Assembly (NCBI GenBank): GCA_041392805.1
Contig: JAWKLJ010000001.1
Coordinates: forward strand, 4,462,501-4,526,500
DNA: 64,000 nt
Direction of reading: 5' to 3'
Origin: Saprospiraceae bacterium
GTDB lineage: Bacteria; Bacteroidota; Bacteroidia; Chitinophagales; Saprospiraceae
The position numbers were made by a program, and so were the translations under genes. The notes under the pieces were generated by a model, which did no database searches, was not told the origin of the DNA, and saw nothing but the letters and a program-made list of their open reading frames with translations. Shown in pieces: positions 38,801 to 47,712 of this stretch (within the stretch, counting starts at the first letter, position 1; the number at the start of each line of letters is the position of its first letter).

Positions 38801-39038
38801 AAATCTCCAATACGTCGCCTTGATTGGCTGCTACAGAGAAATTACCATCGAGGTCGGTTACCGTACCGGAAGAAGTTCCCCGTACCAAAACTGACGCTCC
38901 AATTAGCGCTTCTCCGCTATCAGCATCTGTTACTTTACCTGTTACTTGGGCGGAGAGGAAAGTCCCCAGCGCTAGCAACAATGAAAGTAAGCTTACCCGC
39001 ATTGAGAGCGGGTTCATACCCAAAGTTTTTTGTTTCAT
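35805..39038 (-). CDS. SusC/RagA family TonB-linked outer-membrane transporter
   Basis: This protein of ~1077 residues starts at the ATG at 39038; the frame is open another 47 codons upstream without signal-peptide character. It has a signal peptide ending TFLSAQ|VTGKV, a carboxypeptidase-regulatory-like domain (GKVTDADSGEALIGASVLVRG), a TonB box region (EVIVTGYS), a plug domain (VRGFGAFGGNEPLYVVDGVPV; ASIYGARAANGVI) and a ~22-strand barrel ending VSLGLGF. It imports oligomers captured by the downstream SusD. The AraC-type gene lies 490 nt upstream on the same strand and is a plausible regulator. Confidence 0.95.
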   Translation of the reverse strand: MKQKTLGMNPLSMRVSLLSLLLALGTFLSAQVTGKVTDADSGEALIGASVLVRGTSSGTVTDLDGNFSVAANQGDVLEISYTGYSTQEITVGSETVINVSLSVGVALGEVIVTGYSVESKRQTTGAVSIVKAADLKAIPSGNVEQQLQGRVAGVTVLTNGQPGTSSQIRVRGFGAFGGNEPLYVVDGVPVGSTDFLSPDDIETSTVLKDAAAASIYGARAANGVIVYTTKQGAKGARKLRVTYDGTLGITDPNVNGAPQMLNPQEMAEWTHIAYRNNAAANGTEPQYTHPQYGTNAVPRLPDYLHANGANGVVGSVDVEAIRKAYEADPQNVFLIKPNLAGTNWYDEITRVAALQRHSLGFSGGTENGSYYFGMSLQDQKGILINNEFKRYSFRANSSFDLTPWLKVGQNLQFTYRSIKGQQGGEGGIGIADDESEVLSAYRMPTIIPVYDEFGSFASTKAGGFNNPRNPVRRLMLNNGDDNAFNTSGFGNLYLEVQPIKDLVFRTSLGGQYGNSYSVNYGYRYLGDSEPEASNTFSESSNYFFQYVFTNTLSYKTLIGSHSITALGGIEALNTGAGRNVFGSGINPFSTDLDFVNLSTVGNPQVGSSSFSGVNFYSLFGKVDYNYKEKYYLTGVLRRDGSSRFGANSRFGTFPAVSAAWRVTAEPFMQGVSWIYDLKIRGGWGQMGNSNNVDPNNQYSLYASNRGQSFYPIEGQGNGVNEGFYRSRIGNPDAKWETSVMTNIGFDAAFFNNRLEIILDWWKKDTEDLLYQVPVAGVVGNSASAPSVNIATMLNTGLDMQIINRGNISGGFKYELIVNAAFLKNEITFLAPGIDFFGGGGYRGINPIRNAVGQPMSSFFGYTVLGYFESAADVANSPAQTGAGVGRFKYEDTNGDGSITPDDRTFIGNPIPDFTGGVSFNVSYKNWTLSTYLYTSIGNEIWNQSKWFTDFFGSFEGSAKGVRAKESWTPELGNNAKAPIWESASNLSTNAAENSWYVEDGSFLRMQQLALSYELTNGIEKYGLSSLRIGVAANNLFTITGYEGLDPMVGGGADTNFGIDVGNYPVSRGFTVSLGLGF

Positions 39039-39530
39039 AAACCGATAATTATGTTTACAAGAGTAAATGATTGCCATATGTTGATTTTTCGTTTTGACAA
39101 ATAAAGTCACAGCAGCACTTGTACCATTACAAGGCTGGCCTAAACTATTTGTAGTAATGTTGTGATGATATAGTGGCAATTTAGTCTGGCCTTCCAGAAG
39201 ACAGTTTATTTGGTTTTGGAGTAAATCCTATGAGGATTTAGGAATTAGTAATTTGGCTAATTTGGTTAGAAAATTTCCTGTCTTACCATTCAAAAGTCAT
39301 AAAAATTTTCAAAAAAGTATAGTTTGTAGTGACCGGATTTAATCCAATTCGCTCCGGCAATACAAAAGTATGATTTTTATTCTTAATTTTTTTAATAATT
39401 TTTATTCGGTAATTCTTTTAAAAACCGAAGTAAAGTTGGAAATCGAAAGTAACCAAATTGTATTATATTTGATGCAATTGATTCAAGAAAGTATCGGACT
39501 TTAGCGAAAAAGTATAAAAATCAACCCATT
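39039..39530. other. Intergenic region between AraC regulator and susC
   Basis: No gene is seen. A perfect 7-bp inverted repeat TAAATCC-TATGA-GGATTTA lies at 39222-39240, ~185 nt upstream of the susC start, and a GGATTTAATCC palindrome occurs ~100 nt further up. Either could be a regulator-binding site. The region is AT-rich; no promoter with good spacing was identified by eye. Confidence 0.4.
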
Positions 39531-40448
39531 TTATGCTTGTGAATCCACAGCGAAAAATCGCCCATGGTGTTTGATATAACGCAAATCTCTTTCCAGTGAC
39601 TGTCTATAAATTTTTGGTGTCACCCCTTTATACTTTTTAAACAGCCTATTGAAATTGGATAAATTATTAAAACCAGCCTCAAAACAGATTTCTCTGACCG
39701 TCGATTCGGTCTCTAAAAGCATATGACAAGCATAGCTAACTCGTTTTTCGACGAGGAAGTGAATAAAGCTTTTATTAGAACATTTTTTAAAGTAGTGGCT
39801 AAAGGCAGATGGGCTCATATTAGCGACTGCTGCGACTTGGGATAGCTGAAGGTCTTTCTTGAAATGTTGATTGATATAATTGTAAACGTCTTCAATCCGC
39901 TTATTGCGGAAGTAAGGCGTTGGTACAACATAGCCTGCACTTGCAATCTGTCTTTTTTGGGTAGAAGTAGCTAAAAAGTATAGGAATTCGAAAAAGCCCA
40001 ATACGGCAGGGAAACCTGATAATTTCGCTAGCCCTTTCAGCATCTGGATGCCCTGAACCCGCGTTTCACCAAAAAACTCCAGCCCGCGCAAAGAACTGCT
40101 TAATAATGTCCGAATGGGAATGAAATCTTCTTTTGACAACCAGTTGGAGCTAAATAAATCTTTGTGGAATTGTATCACTATAACATAAGGAGTAATCCCC
40201 GTTTCTTCTACATAAGCTGACCCATTCCAGCAATGCTGAATGTATGGGCCTAATAAAACCAATTCATCTTCTGTATATTGAGATACCGAATCCCCTACAA
40301 TTCTGTTGCCTTTGCTATTCAATACCAAATTGATCTCATATTCAGGGTGATGGTGTAAAGGATAGGCAAATTCCGCTTCAGGATATTCAAATATCCGAAA
40401 CACATCTTTGTTGGTTACTGGTGTTATTTCTCTGAAAACCTTTTTCAT
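39531..40448 (-). CDS. AraC family transcriptional regulator (cupin sensor plus HTH)
   Basis: This 305-residue protein starts at the ATG at 40448; the frame extends four codons to a TTG. The N-terminal part (about 1-150) is cupin-like with LHHHPEYEINLVLNSKGNRIVGD and ELVLLGPYIQHCW, typical of sugar-sensing AraC proteins. The C-terminal double helix-turn-helix (about 195-295) has LQLSQVAAVANMSPSAFSHYF and VREICFEAGFNNLSNFNRLFK, then the conserved GVTPKIYRQ. It lies upstream of susC in the same orientation, so control of the SusC/D cluster is likely but not shown. Confidence 0.92.
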   Translation of the reverse strand: MKKVFREITPVTNKDVFRIFEYPEAEFAYPLHHHPEYEINLVLNSKGNRIVGDSVSQYTEDELVLLGPYIQHCWNGSAYVEETGITPYVIVIQFHKDLFSSNWLSKEDFIPIRTLLSSSLRGLEFFGETRVQGIQMLKGLAKLSGFPAVLGFFEFLYFLATSTQKRQIASAGYVVPTPYFRNKRIEDVYNYINQHFKKDLQLSQVAAVANMSPSAFSHYFKKCSNKSFIHFLVEKRVSYACHMLLETESTVREICFEAGFNNLSNFNRLFKKYKGVTPKIYRQSLERDLRYIKHHGRFFAVDSQA

Positions 40449-40642
40449 GAAGTCACCCAATTGTATTTATTCAATATGATAGCAGGTCTTTTCAATATGC
40501 CCATTGGATGAATTGATAGATCATCCCCGAAGGAGTAATTAAAGCTAAATTAGAAAAAAACTAGTATACTGCAAATTATCTAATCGGCATAATTAATGAA
40601 AAGAAGGATAGGGGATCACCATATTATCAATGGAATAAGGAT

Positions 40643-40841
40643 TATTGGGAAGTGCGAAGTCGGAAGTGGGAAGTCGGAAGTGGGAAGTCGGAAGTGGGAA
40701 GTCGGAAGTGAGACTGCCTCCGGCAGTTAAAAAGTGGGAAATTTGCGCTCCTAAGCCTTTCCGACTTCCGACTTCCCCTTTTCCGACTTCCGACTTCCCC
40801 TTTCCCCCTTTCAAAACAGTGAATGTGCCAAAAGTCCAGTT
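40643..40841. repeat. GTCGGAAGTGGGAA repeat hairpin with conserved flank, copy 1
   Basis: Four to five copies of AAGTCGGAAGTGGG (40655-40710) face inverted copies of CCGACTTCCGACTTCCCC (40760-40800), making a long stem around a ~50-nt loop. The right flank (GTGCCAAAAGTCCA, to ~40839) matches an end of the element at 63121-63254 in opposite orientation. A 9-bp direct repeat, TTAATGAAA, occurs at 40593-40601 and 40840-40848. Reading frames here are products of the repeat. Confidence 0.7.
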
Positions 40842-40858
40842 AATGAAAGATTTATTTT

Positions 40859-41119
40859 CTACTGGCAATCTCCTACCATGACAACATTTGTCATAAAGTA
40901 ATCGCTACAGGTTTTATTCAAGGCTTGGGCGGTGGTAAAGCTGCCACACCTGGCCCCCTCAGGGCCTACAGCCACCGGGCTTTGATTGAAAGCTTCTAAG
41001 CAGGCTTTGCAACATGTCGTTTTAAGATCCATGCGTTGCCGCTTTTGCAAGGTACATGCCATCATTGCACTGAATAGGATTAAAGCAGCTATCCAGAGAA
41101 CTGTCATTTTTGTGCGCAT
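40859..41119 (-). CDS. Small cysteine-rich lipoprotein, unknown function
   Basis: This 86-residue product is not recognised. A lipoprotein signal (LWIAALILFSAMMAC) is convincing. The mature ~65 residues have six further cysteines, including CC-x2-C (TCCKACLEAF), suggesting disulfides or metal binding. It begins 23 nt after the stop of the large T9SS gene on the same strand and is probably co-transcribed. Confidence 0.6.
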   Translation of the reverse strand: MRTKMTVLWIAALILFSAMMACTLQKRQRMDLKTTCCKACLEAFNQSPVAVGPEGARCGSFTTAQALNKTCSDYFMTNVVMVGDCQ

Positions 41120-41142
41120 ATTGTTGAGGTGCTAAAATAGCT

Positions 41143-44100
41143 CTAACGGATTAAAGTGACTTCCCCGGTGATAATCTCTTCTGTGTTATCCATGTACAAC
41201 ACTTTAAACATATAGGTGAATACGCCGGGGTTCATGGTTTGACTTCGGAAGTTGCCATCCCATCCCAGTTCAGGGTTGTTGGGCTGGAAATCTTGCCGCT
41301 CGAAGAGCAGGTTGCCCCAGCGATCGAAAATACGTAGTTGGGTGATACTTTCTACACTTTTTCCGGCATATAAAGTGAAGGTGTCATTGGCGCCATCTCC
41401 ATTTGGACTAAAGGCATTGGGGATGAATAAGGGCCTGGTCCGATCTACAAAGATCGTAATTTTGTCACTGATGCTACATCCTCCAGCATCGGTAAGCGTC
41501 AACGTGTAGGTAGTCGTGTGGGTTGGTCTGAGTACGGCATTCAGGTCGTCTCCGATCAAGACACCTTCTTCGGGAGACCAACTGACACTGACTGGCGTAA
41601 AATTGAGGATGGGTTTTAATACCAGGCTATCTCCCAATTGGATGTTCAGGTCTTGGCCAAGTTCTAGCAATAGTTCGCCACCTGCTTCGATGGTGACGGC
41701 TTCACTGACAACACATCCGGCAAGGTCGCGGATTTGGATCGTATAGTCTCCAGGAGCCAAGCCATCGAAGGCAAAAGGAAGGGTATTGATTGGCGTGAAA
41801 AAATTACCATCTGGAGAAAACGAATAAGTTTCATAGCCACCACTAATATCATTGATAATGACCTGCGTGGGAGATTCACAGCCAGCAGGAATGGTTGAAA
41901 TAGCTGCTGTAAGTGGCAGCGGATCGGTGATGGTCAGTAAATTTTGTAGGGTACAGCCATTGGCATCCGTAATGATATTTTCGTATCCACCAGCTGGTAA
42001 GTCCGTCTTGGTGAAAGCAGTATCTCCATCTGCCCAAAGTATCGTGTAAGGAGCCCGACCGCCGCTAATGTTATAAGTGACGGCGGCATCACTGTCACCA
42101 GCACAGGTAATAAATTTCATGTCAAGTGCTTGTTGCAAATCACACACAGGCGGAGCAAAAGATAGGCTAAATTGGCATTCGCTTTCGCAATTGTTGGCAT
42201 CTAGGATGGTAACGATATAATCGCCAACTGCCAAACCAGCCAGATTGGTGCTACCTTCCGTTGTTACATTTTGATTGCCCTGAACGGGGCCAGCCCAGCT
42301 AAGCACATATGGGGCTGTACCCCCCATAATCGTTATACTTGCCTCGCCGTCACTCAAGTCAGCGGCAGAGGCAGGCATGGCTTCGCTACAGCTTAATTGC
42401 AGCACGGTGGGCTCGCTGAGGATCATTTCAGCCGTTTGGGTACAACCGGCAGCATTGGTAACCGTCACGGCATAATTTCCAGCTATCAAATTGGTCGGAG
42501 CGGCATTGCCGTCCAATGCATCCACATTCCAATCGAAACTTAAGGTGGCGAGTAGATCACTGGTATTGATCGTTAAGGCTCCCTGGTCGCCGCCCTGACA
42601 CTGGATTTCCTGGCTGATATCGATGCTTATTGCTGCGATGGAACTGACGATCAGGCTCACTGCCACTGGCTCGGTTTCACAGTTTTCCTGCTCTACGGTA
42701 GCAAATACCGTTGTGCTTTCCGATAAAAACGCACTGGGATCGCTAATCGGAGTACTCGCCGCTTCATCTTCAAACCAACTCAAGGTAGTGGCATTTGCTA
42801 CAATGATACTGTCCGTTAAAGTGTTGAGGTTAAAGGTGGCTTTGCCATCGCTCTCTTCGCACCTTACTAAGGGAGAAAGTGGTGCTTTGATAAGAGGCTG
42901 GTTCTCCACGATGAGTTCAAGTGGAATCGGTGCTGTTTCACAAAAATCATTATCAATCACGGCATAGACGATGGTCGAAGTCGTAACAAAACTATCTGGT
43001 CGATCAATGGTAATGGCTGTTTCCTCATCTTCATGCCAAGTAATCTCCAAATTGGCAGAAAGGCTATCATTGTATACCGTTAGGTCAAAAAGCGCTTGGC
43101 CATTGCTTTCTTCGCATTGCACAAGGGGCGGTAAATCGAAGTTATTGGATAGGCCATCAAAAATGACTACTGTTACTGCATTGCCGAGCGTATCCAGGTT
43201 ATCGATATTGCCATCATAACCACATTCACTGTAGGCCTGAATATCAGCAATGCTGTTAAACCCACTCGCGAGAAAGTCTGAAACGCTGATGGAACCATTC
43301 GTTAGAATATAGGAGAAACCCCATACCTGATACGTACCAACGGGTCGATTTGAAAAATCAAAATCTCCATCGAGGTTGAAGTCTAGGATGGTAAAGACCC
43401 GGTTGATATCCTGGGTGAGGATAAAAGCATATTCATAATTGAAACCTGGAGCATCCGGCACATTTTCGTCATCCTTTACATAAGTGGTCTGGAAAGGACC
43501 AATATCGGTGCCACTGCAAAGTTCAATTGGAGAGGTGAAAAAGCCAGCATCTGCGGGTAGGAGGATATCCCCCGCATCTGTATCATAACATAGTGCAACC
43601 TGGCCGCTAGGGCTAAAAGTGCCATTCGCTACTTGTTGAATAAAGGCTGCATTGGCGGGTGAATTGGGTAGACCAGGGGTCTCCGCATTGGTGAAGTTCC
43701 TGATTTCATAGTTGGCTTCATCATCCCAGTTGTCATCATTGGTATTGACAAAGGCAAATAAGCGGCCCGATTGGCTTTGGGTGCCAATGTCTATTGCCGT
43801 TGGGCTATTCGCCACTTCTGAGGTAATGGAGACACCTCCCCAGTAAATGGCATGGACCACCGATTCACAACGGTTCCGAACCTGGACGACATCCCCTTCA
43901 TTTCGGAGGCCCAGTGGCCAACTTGCCAAATCCTCTCCGGTATCCGGGCAAGGACAATAAAGCGAGGATGAAGAAGAAGGGGTGACATTGCAACCACGAA
44001 GGCAATCACTATTATGTGGAATGATATATACACCATCTCGATTCGCATCCGTAGGGTCATCGGGCGGCAAGGAGGGATTTCTATCCAAGGCATTATAGAC

Positions 44101-44433
44101 CAAAAAAATGGAGCCGGGGTTAACGGCAGTATAACAATCGCCAAAAATGAGGTGCCCGGTGGCACTGCCCTGTCCGGAGATGGCTATATTATTGTCATCC
44201 AAAATCCAGCCGTCGAGGTCGACAGGTGCGCTGGGGGCATCAATTGCCCCAATAACGACCAATTCCACATATTCTTTAACATTATTTCCGCCTTCCCCAT
44301 TCGACACCTCATTGATGATGAGTCCGCCGCGCTCAGGAGCATACGGAGCGGTGCCACTAAATTGGGCGTTTAATATAGAAAAGGAAGTGAAGGTAAAAAC
44401 AACAAATAAAATGACTTGTAAGGATACTTTCAT
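41143..44433 (-). CDS. Large T9SS-secreted protein with lamin-tail-like N-terminus, SprB repeats and type B sorting domain
   Basis: This 1096-residue protein has a signal peptide ending SILNAQ|F. Residues ~30-230 resemble a lamin-tail domain (GLIINEVSNGEGGNNVKEYVEL, LDGWILDDNN). Repeated Ig-like segments follow (~420-600, each with CEESNG/DGKA.FNL). SprB-type repeats (~605-960) include PYVLSWAGPVQGNQN and PYTILWADGDTAF. The C-terminus (~1000-1096) has FIPNAFSPNGDGANDTFTLY, LRIFDRWGNLLFERQ and NPGVFTYMFKV, the gliding-motility-associated type B sorting domain. A secreted or surface-attached protein of unknown binding target. It is transcribed away from the 44927 gene. Confidence 0.9.
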   Translation of the reverse strand: MKVSLQVILFVVFTFTSFSILNAQFSGTAPYAPERGGLIINEVSNGEGGNNVKEYVELVVIGAIDAPSAPVDLDGWILDDNNIAISGQGSATGHLIFGDCYTAVNPGSIFLVYNALDRNPSLPPDDPTDANRDGVYIIPHNSDCLRGCNVTPSSSSSLYCPCPDTGEDLASWPLGLRNEGDVVQVRNRCESVVHAIYWGGVSITSEVANSPTAIDIGTQSQSGRLFAFVNTNDDNWDDEANYEIRNFTNAETPGLPNSPANAAFIQQVANGTFSPSGQVALCYDTDAGDILLPADAGFFTSPIELCSGTDIGPFQTTYVKDDENVPDAPGFNYEYAFILTQDINRVFTILDFNLDGDFDFSNRPVGTYQVWGFSYILTNGSISVSDFLASGFNSIADIQAYSECGYDGNIDNLDTLGNAVTVVIFDGLSNNFDLPPLVQCEESNGQALFDLTVYNDSLSANLEITWHEDEETAITIDRPDSFVTTSTIVYAVIDNDFCETAPIPLELIVENQPLIKAPLSPLVRCEESDGKATFNLNTLTDSIIVANATTLSWFEDEAASTPISDPSAFLSESTTVFATVEQENCETEPVAVSLIVSSIAAISIDISQEIQCQGGDQGALTINTSDLLATLSFDWNVDALDGNAAPTNLIAGNYAVTVTNAAGCTQTAEMILSEPTVLQLSCSEAMPASAADLSDGEASITIMGGTAPYVLSWAGPVQGNQNVTTEGSTNLAGLAVGDYIVTILDANNCESECQFSLSFAPPVCDLQQALDMKFITCAGDSDAAVTYNISGGRAPYTILWADGDTAFTKTDLPAGGYENIITDANGCTLQNLLTITDPLPLTAAISTIPAGCESPTQVIINDISGGYETYSFSPDGNFFTPINTLPFAFDGLAPGDYTIQIRDLAGCVVSEAVTIEAGGELLLELGQDLNIQLGDSLVLKPILNFTPVSVSWSPEEGVLIGDDLNAVLRPTHTTTYTLTLTDAGGCSISDKITIFVDRTRPLFIPNAFSPNGDGANDTFTLYAGKSVESITQLRIFDRWGNLLFERQDFQPNNPELGWDGNFRSQTMNPGVFTYMFKVLYMDNTEEIITGEVTLIR

Positions 44434-44499
44434 TAGCTCGAATTATCAATTAAGCATTCGTTTTCTCAAAGGTGTTTTTCCTTAAGGTGATAATCTATG

Positions 44500-44640
44500 T
44501 AGTTTGACGGAAATAAAGTAATCCAAGTTCTCTTTAAGGCTTTTAAAATTTTGCACACAACCTTCTTTCAGTCAGTTGCTTAGCAAAATATTTAAAACCC
44601 GAACTTGGATTACTTTATTTTCTTTCCGTCACTATAACAG
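44500..44640. repeat. Long hairpin element, TTTGACGGAAATAAA family, copy 1
   Basis: The arms 44506-44530 (GACGGAAATAAAG...) and 44601-44630 pair over ~25 bp with one 4-nt bulge. Further pairing TTTTAAAATTTTGC / GCAAAATATTTAAAA continues inward. The tip, read on the minus strand, has GCAACTGACTGAAAGAAGG then TTGTGTG. The copy at 50929-51046 shares boundary and tip but not arm sequence. It lies between divergent genes. Confidence 0.78.
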
Positions 44641-44772
44641 AAACGAGCCGAAAGCAGCACGTCTTTAGGATTATAATTAAGTGTAGCGTTTTTATAGTAG
44701 ATTATTGCGCTTGAATAACGCGACCAAGTTGCTAATTATTTTGGGCCGCAAAGATTAAAAATTAAACCTTAT

Positions 44773-44872
44773 TTGACAAATCTCGTGGGCAATCATAAAA
44801 AGAAAGCAAAAACGACTAAAGGAAGTGCTGCTTTCTTTTTATGATTGCCTTTAGATCACGAAATTTGTCAAA
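44773..44872. repeat. Long hairpin element, AACGACTAAAG-tip family, copy 2
   Basis: Outer TTTGACAAATCTCGTG pairs with CACGAAATTTGTCAAA; inner GGCAATCATAAAAAGAAAGCA pairs with TGCTTTCTTTTTATGATTGCC (one extra A). The tip AACGACTAAAGGAAGTGCTG is shared with the copy at 35694-35796. The right end lies ~55 nt upstream of the next plus-strand gene. Confidence 0.78.
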
Positions 44873-44926
44873 GAACCAAATTAAATTTGTATATCTTTAA
44901 GAAGTCATCCAAAAACTGCATATAGT

Positions 44927-46699
44927 ATGATTAAACGACATGGACTCCTGGTTTTGTTTTTGCCATTTTTTGCTTTGCCCTTGACTGCCCAATGGCAACA
45001 GGCATGGGTAAATGAAGATTATAAAATAAGGATAGAAAACATACCGGCACCCGCGCCTTTCGAAGAAAGAGGTGGCGCCGGCTTTCAACAAATTCCGGGC
45101 TTTCCTATTGGTGGCAAGGCCAACGCATCCTTTAAAAACTTTAGAAATGTCACTTTGGTGGACCTGAATGGGGACCAGATTGATGATATTCTGATAGGGA
45201 TGGATAATAAATTAAGGGCTTACACCTATCAGGGTTTGCTCTGGGAAAAAACGGTAAGTGGCATTTTGATCTATCCGCCCTCCGTGGCAGATATCAATCA
45301 GGATGGCGAAATGGATATTGTGCAAACCACGGCTAGCGTAAGTGGTACGGGGCGGATTTATTTGATGGATAAAAACGGAAACGACCAGCCCGGGTGGCCA
45401 TTGAATTTTAGTGGTAATTGGATGTTAACAGCTGCTGCTTTGGCCAATATAGATGCTGATGATAAATTAGAGATTATTTTTGCTGAACGCCAAAGCCCGG
45501 CAGGAAGGGTGCATGTGGTCAACTTTGATGGCTCGCCCTATAGCAGCAACTGGCCTGTGACCTTGGATGCTACCCCTGCGGTTACCCCTTCGGTTGGCGA
45601 TGTTGACGGAGACAATGAGCTGGAAATTGTCGTCAACTCTACCGAAAGCCGCTATGTTTTAAATACGGCTGGGCAGCCAGAGGCTGGTTTTCCCATCAAA
45701 ACCCACCCCGCAAAACGTTACAGTTTCCAGTCGCCCATATTAGCAGACCTGGATGGTGATCAGGCCCTCGAAATCATTGGCGCTACCCATGGAGACAACC
45801 TGGCTCCTGAGCCAGAGTTTTACGTCATAAAGGGCGATGGTAGCAATTATCCTGGCTGGCCCAAACCAGTCCCAGATAATAGTTGGACCTATAATACGCC
45901 TACTGTTATTCCTGCTAATGAGGGGTATCGGATTGTGATGAGCCGCCCCATAAGTGGCGAAACCACAAAACCTATGCTATATGTATGGAGTAGCGATGGT
46001 GTTTTGCAATCCGGTTTTCCTATAGTAAAAGCTGGTGGACTGGAGGGCTTTATCTCGGTTGCAGATGTGGATAATGATGGGGCATTCGAATTGGTATTCG
46101 GGTCTAATATTATTGATGCCAATAACAATGGTTTTATCCATGCCTACGAACTCGATGGCGCTGGCGAAGTGCCCAATTTCCCCATTCGCCCCCATGGCTG
46201 GACCTTTATGAACGGCGCCAATATCGGGGATGTCAATGGTGATGGAAGAATGGACCTGGTGTCGCTTTCTTATACCCAAACCTTCGGGGCAGGCATTGAT
46301 TCTATTTATTTGAATGTGTATGATCTGACGGTTCCATATACAAAGGAAAAAGTGCTTTGGGGGACCTATAAAGGGAGCAACAGCCGCGACGGCCGTCTCC
46401 CCGCACAGGTCGTCTCTTCCGCCAATGAACCTTCAACCAACTGGCAGGCCCTCCAGGTTCAGCCGAACCCTGTTTCAACGGAAGCCGTCATTCGTTTTTT
46501 CACCAAAACGACATCTTTTGGCCAGCTTCAATTGTTGGATATGCAAGGACGTTTGCTTAAGACTTTTTTTGAAGGAAATTGGGCAGAAGGCGAACATGTT
46601 TTTCCCGTCCATTTGACTGGACTTCCCACTGGCTTATACCTGGTCAGACTGAAAGGCCCGAATGGACAATTAGTTAAAAAGCTAGTTAAAAAAAGATAA
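44927..46699 (+). CDS. T9SS-secreted FG-GAP/VCBS-repeat protein with type A sorting domain
   Basis: This 590-residue protein has a signal peptide (PFFALPLTAQ|WQQ). The body is a beta-propeller of FG-GAP/VCBS repeats with Ca loops (DLNGDQIDDIL, DINQDGEMDIV, DVDGDNELEIV, DVNGDGRMDLV) and repeated GWP/GFP strands (NDQPGWPLNF). The C-terminal ~85 residues form a type A T9SS sorting domain (LQVQPNPVSTEAVIRF, LLDMQGRLLKTF, LPTGLYLVRL, ending KKLVKKR). A secreted binding protein; target unknown. A thioredoxin-like gene follows after 3 nt. Confidence 0.9.
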   Translation: MIKRHGLLVLFLPFFALPLTAQWQQAWVNEDYKIRIENIPAPAPFEERGGAGFQQIPGFPIGGKANASFKNFRNVTLVDLNGDQIDDILIGMDNKLRAYTYQGLLWEKTVSGILIYPPSVADINQDGEMDIVQTTASVSGTGRIYLMDKNGNDQPGWPLNFSGNWMLTAAALANIDADDKLEIIFAERQSPAGRVHVVNFDGSPYSSNWPVTLDATPAVTPSVGDVDGDNELEIVVNSTESRYVLNTAGQPEAGFPIKTHPAKRYSFQSPILADLDGDQALEIIGATHGDNLAPEPEFYVIKGDGSNYPGWPKPVPDNSWTYNTPTVIPANEGYRIVMSRPISGETTKPMLYVWSSDGVLQSGFPIVKAGGLEGFISVADVDNDGAFELVFGSNIIDANNNGFIHAYELDGAGEVPNFPIRPHGWTFMNGANIGDVNGDGRMDLVSLSYTQTFGAGIDSIYLNVYDLTVPYTKEKVLWGTYKGSNSRDGRLPAQVVSSANEPSTNWQALQVQPNPVSTEAVIRFFTKTTSFGQLQLLDMQGRLLKTFFEGNWAEGEHVFPVHLTGLPTGLYLVRLKGPNGQLVKKLVKKR

Positions 46700-46702
46700 A
46701 CA

Positions 46703-47260
46703 ATGGCTTATACAGAATCAAATATGCTCCCATTGGGGACGACGGCACCGGACTTTAGCTTACCCGATACGATCAGCGGAAAAACTGTAAGTTTGGCAGA
46801 GGTGGCAACGGATAAAGCAACCGTTGTAATGTTTTTATGCAATCATTGCCCTTATGTCATTCATGTCAATGAAGAGATCGTTCGAGTGGTGAATGATTAT
46901 AGTGCCCAAGGGGTAGGCTTTGTCGGTATCAGTTCCAATGATGCTATTAAATATCCACAAGATGGCCCTGAAAAAATGAAGACACATGCAGCGGAAGTGG
47001 GTTATTCTTTTCCTTATTTGTATGATGAAAGCCAGGCCGTAGCAAAAGCATATGATGCTGCCTGTACCCCTGATTTTTACATCTTTGATGGGGAGCTAAA
47101 ATTAGTCTATCGCGGGCGCCTTGACGGTTCCCGGCCCAATTCGGGGCAAGCCTTGACCGGCGCTGACCTCCGCGCCGCCCTGGATGCTGTGTTGGCAGGT
47201 AGGGCAGTGACCGACCGACAGTATCCAAGTGCTGGGTGTAATATTAAGTGGAAGGCTTAG
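46703..47260 (+). CDS. Thioredoxin-fold (AhpC/TSA-type redoxin) protein
   Basis: This 185-residue protein lacks a signal peptide, so it is probably cytoplasmic. It starts LPLGTTAPDFSLPDTISGK, the usual redoxin opening, and has FLCNHCPYVIHV with a CNHC active-site pair at about residues 50-53. A cis-proline loop, AACTPDFYIFD, and the strand LKLVYRGRLDGSRPN follow. Close homologues are usually called thioredoxin family proteins; the partner is unknown. The 3-nt spacing from the preceding T9SS protein gene suggests co-transcription. Confidence 0.9.
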   Translation: MAYTESNMLPLGTTAPDFSLPDTISGKTVSLAEVATDKATVVMFLCNHCPYVIHVNEEIVRVVNDYSAQGVGFVGISSNDAIKYPQDGPEKMKTHAAEVGYSFPYLYDESQAVAKAYDAACTPDFYIFDGELKLVYRGRLDGSRPNSGQALTGADLRAALDAVLAGRAVTDRQYPSAGCNIKWKA

Positions 47261-47265
47261 GGCCC

Positions 47266-47410
47266 GGAGAAGAATAACTTCCCCATTTGATACGGCTCTT
47301 TTTCCGCCATGCTGCATTGCTCGTCGGTCAGGTAGCTACGGCTATGCAAGCTCTCGCACTTTGCCTGGCGAAAAAATAGCTCACCTGAAAGGAGGAACTT
47401 ATTTTTCTCC
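47266..47410. repeat. Long imperfect hairpin after the redoxin gene
   Basis: GGAGAAGAATAACTTCC at 47266-47282 pairs with the reverse complement of the segment ending 47410. Inner parts (TTTTTCCGCCATGC against GCCTGGCGAAAAAA) also pair, giving ~55-nt imperfect arms. The terminal part could act as terminator. The remaining gap, 47411-47712, holds no gene; GATAGTC words repeat near 47640-47670. Confidence 0.6.
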
Positions 47411-47712
47411 TTCCCCTTAGTACACTCTAAACTGAATAAAATAATAATCGGCTAGGCAGGAAAGATTTTTTGAGCAAATTGCCGATGAGTATATATGGAT
47501 TAGTCTAAAAAAATCGTTATTGGTCATAATCACGCCATCCATTTCAGCGATCAACCTCGGTTGAAAACCGAAACTCCCCCCAGTTAATAGCATTGAATGA
47601 CTTCCCCCTAGGATAGGACAAGGCTGTCCTGGTAAGGTCGATAGTCTATTGTTGATAGTCGATAGCCATTACGTTCGAAAAGCTTTAAAATCATCCATAA
47701 AAATAAAGAAGT

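Noticed and set aside
40645..40881. Short frames on both strands in the GTCGGAAG hairpin
   Set aside because: Low-complexity peptides generated by the direct and inverted repeat.
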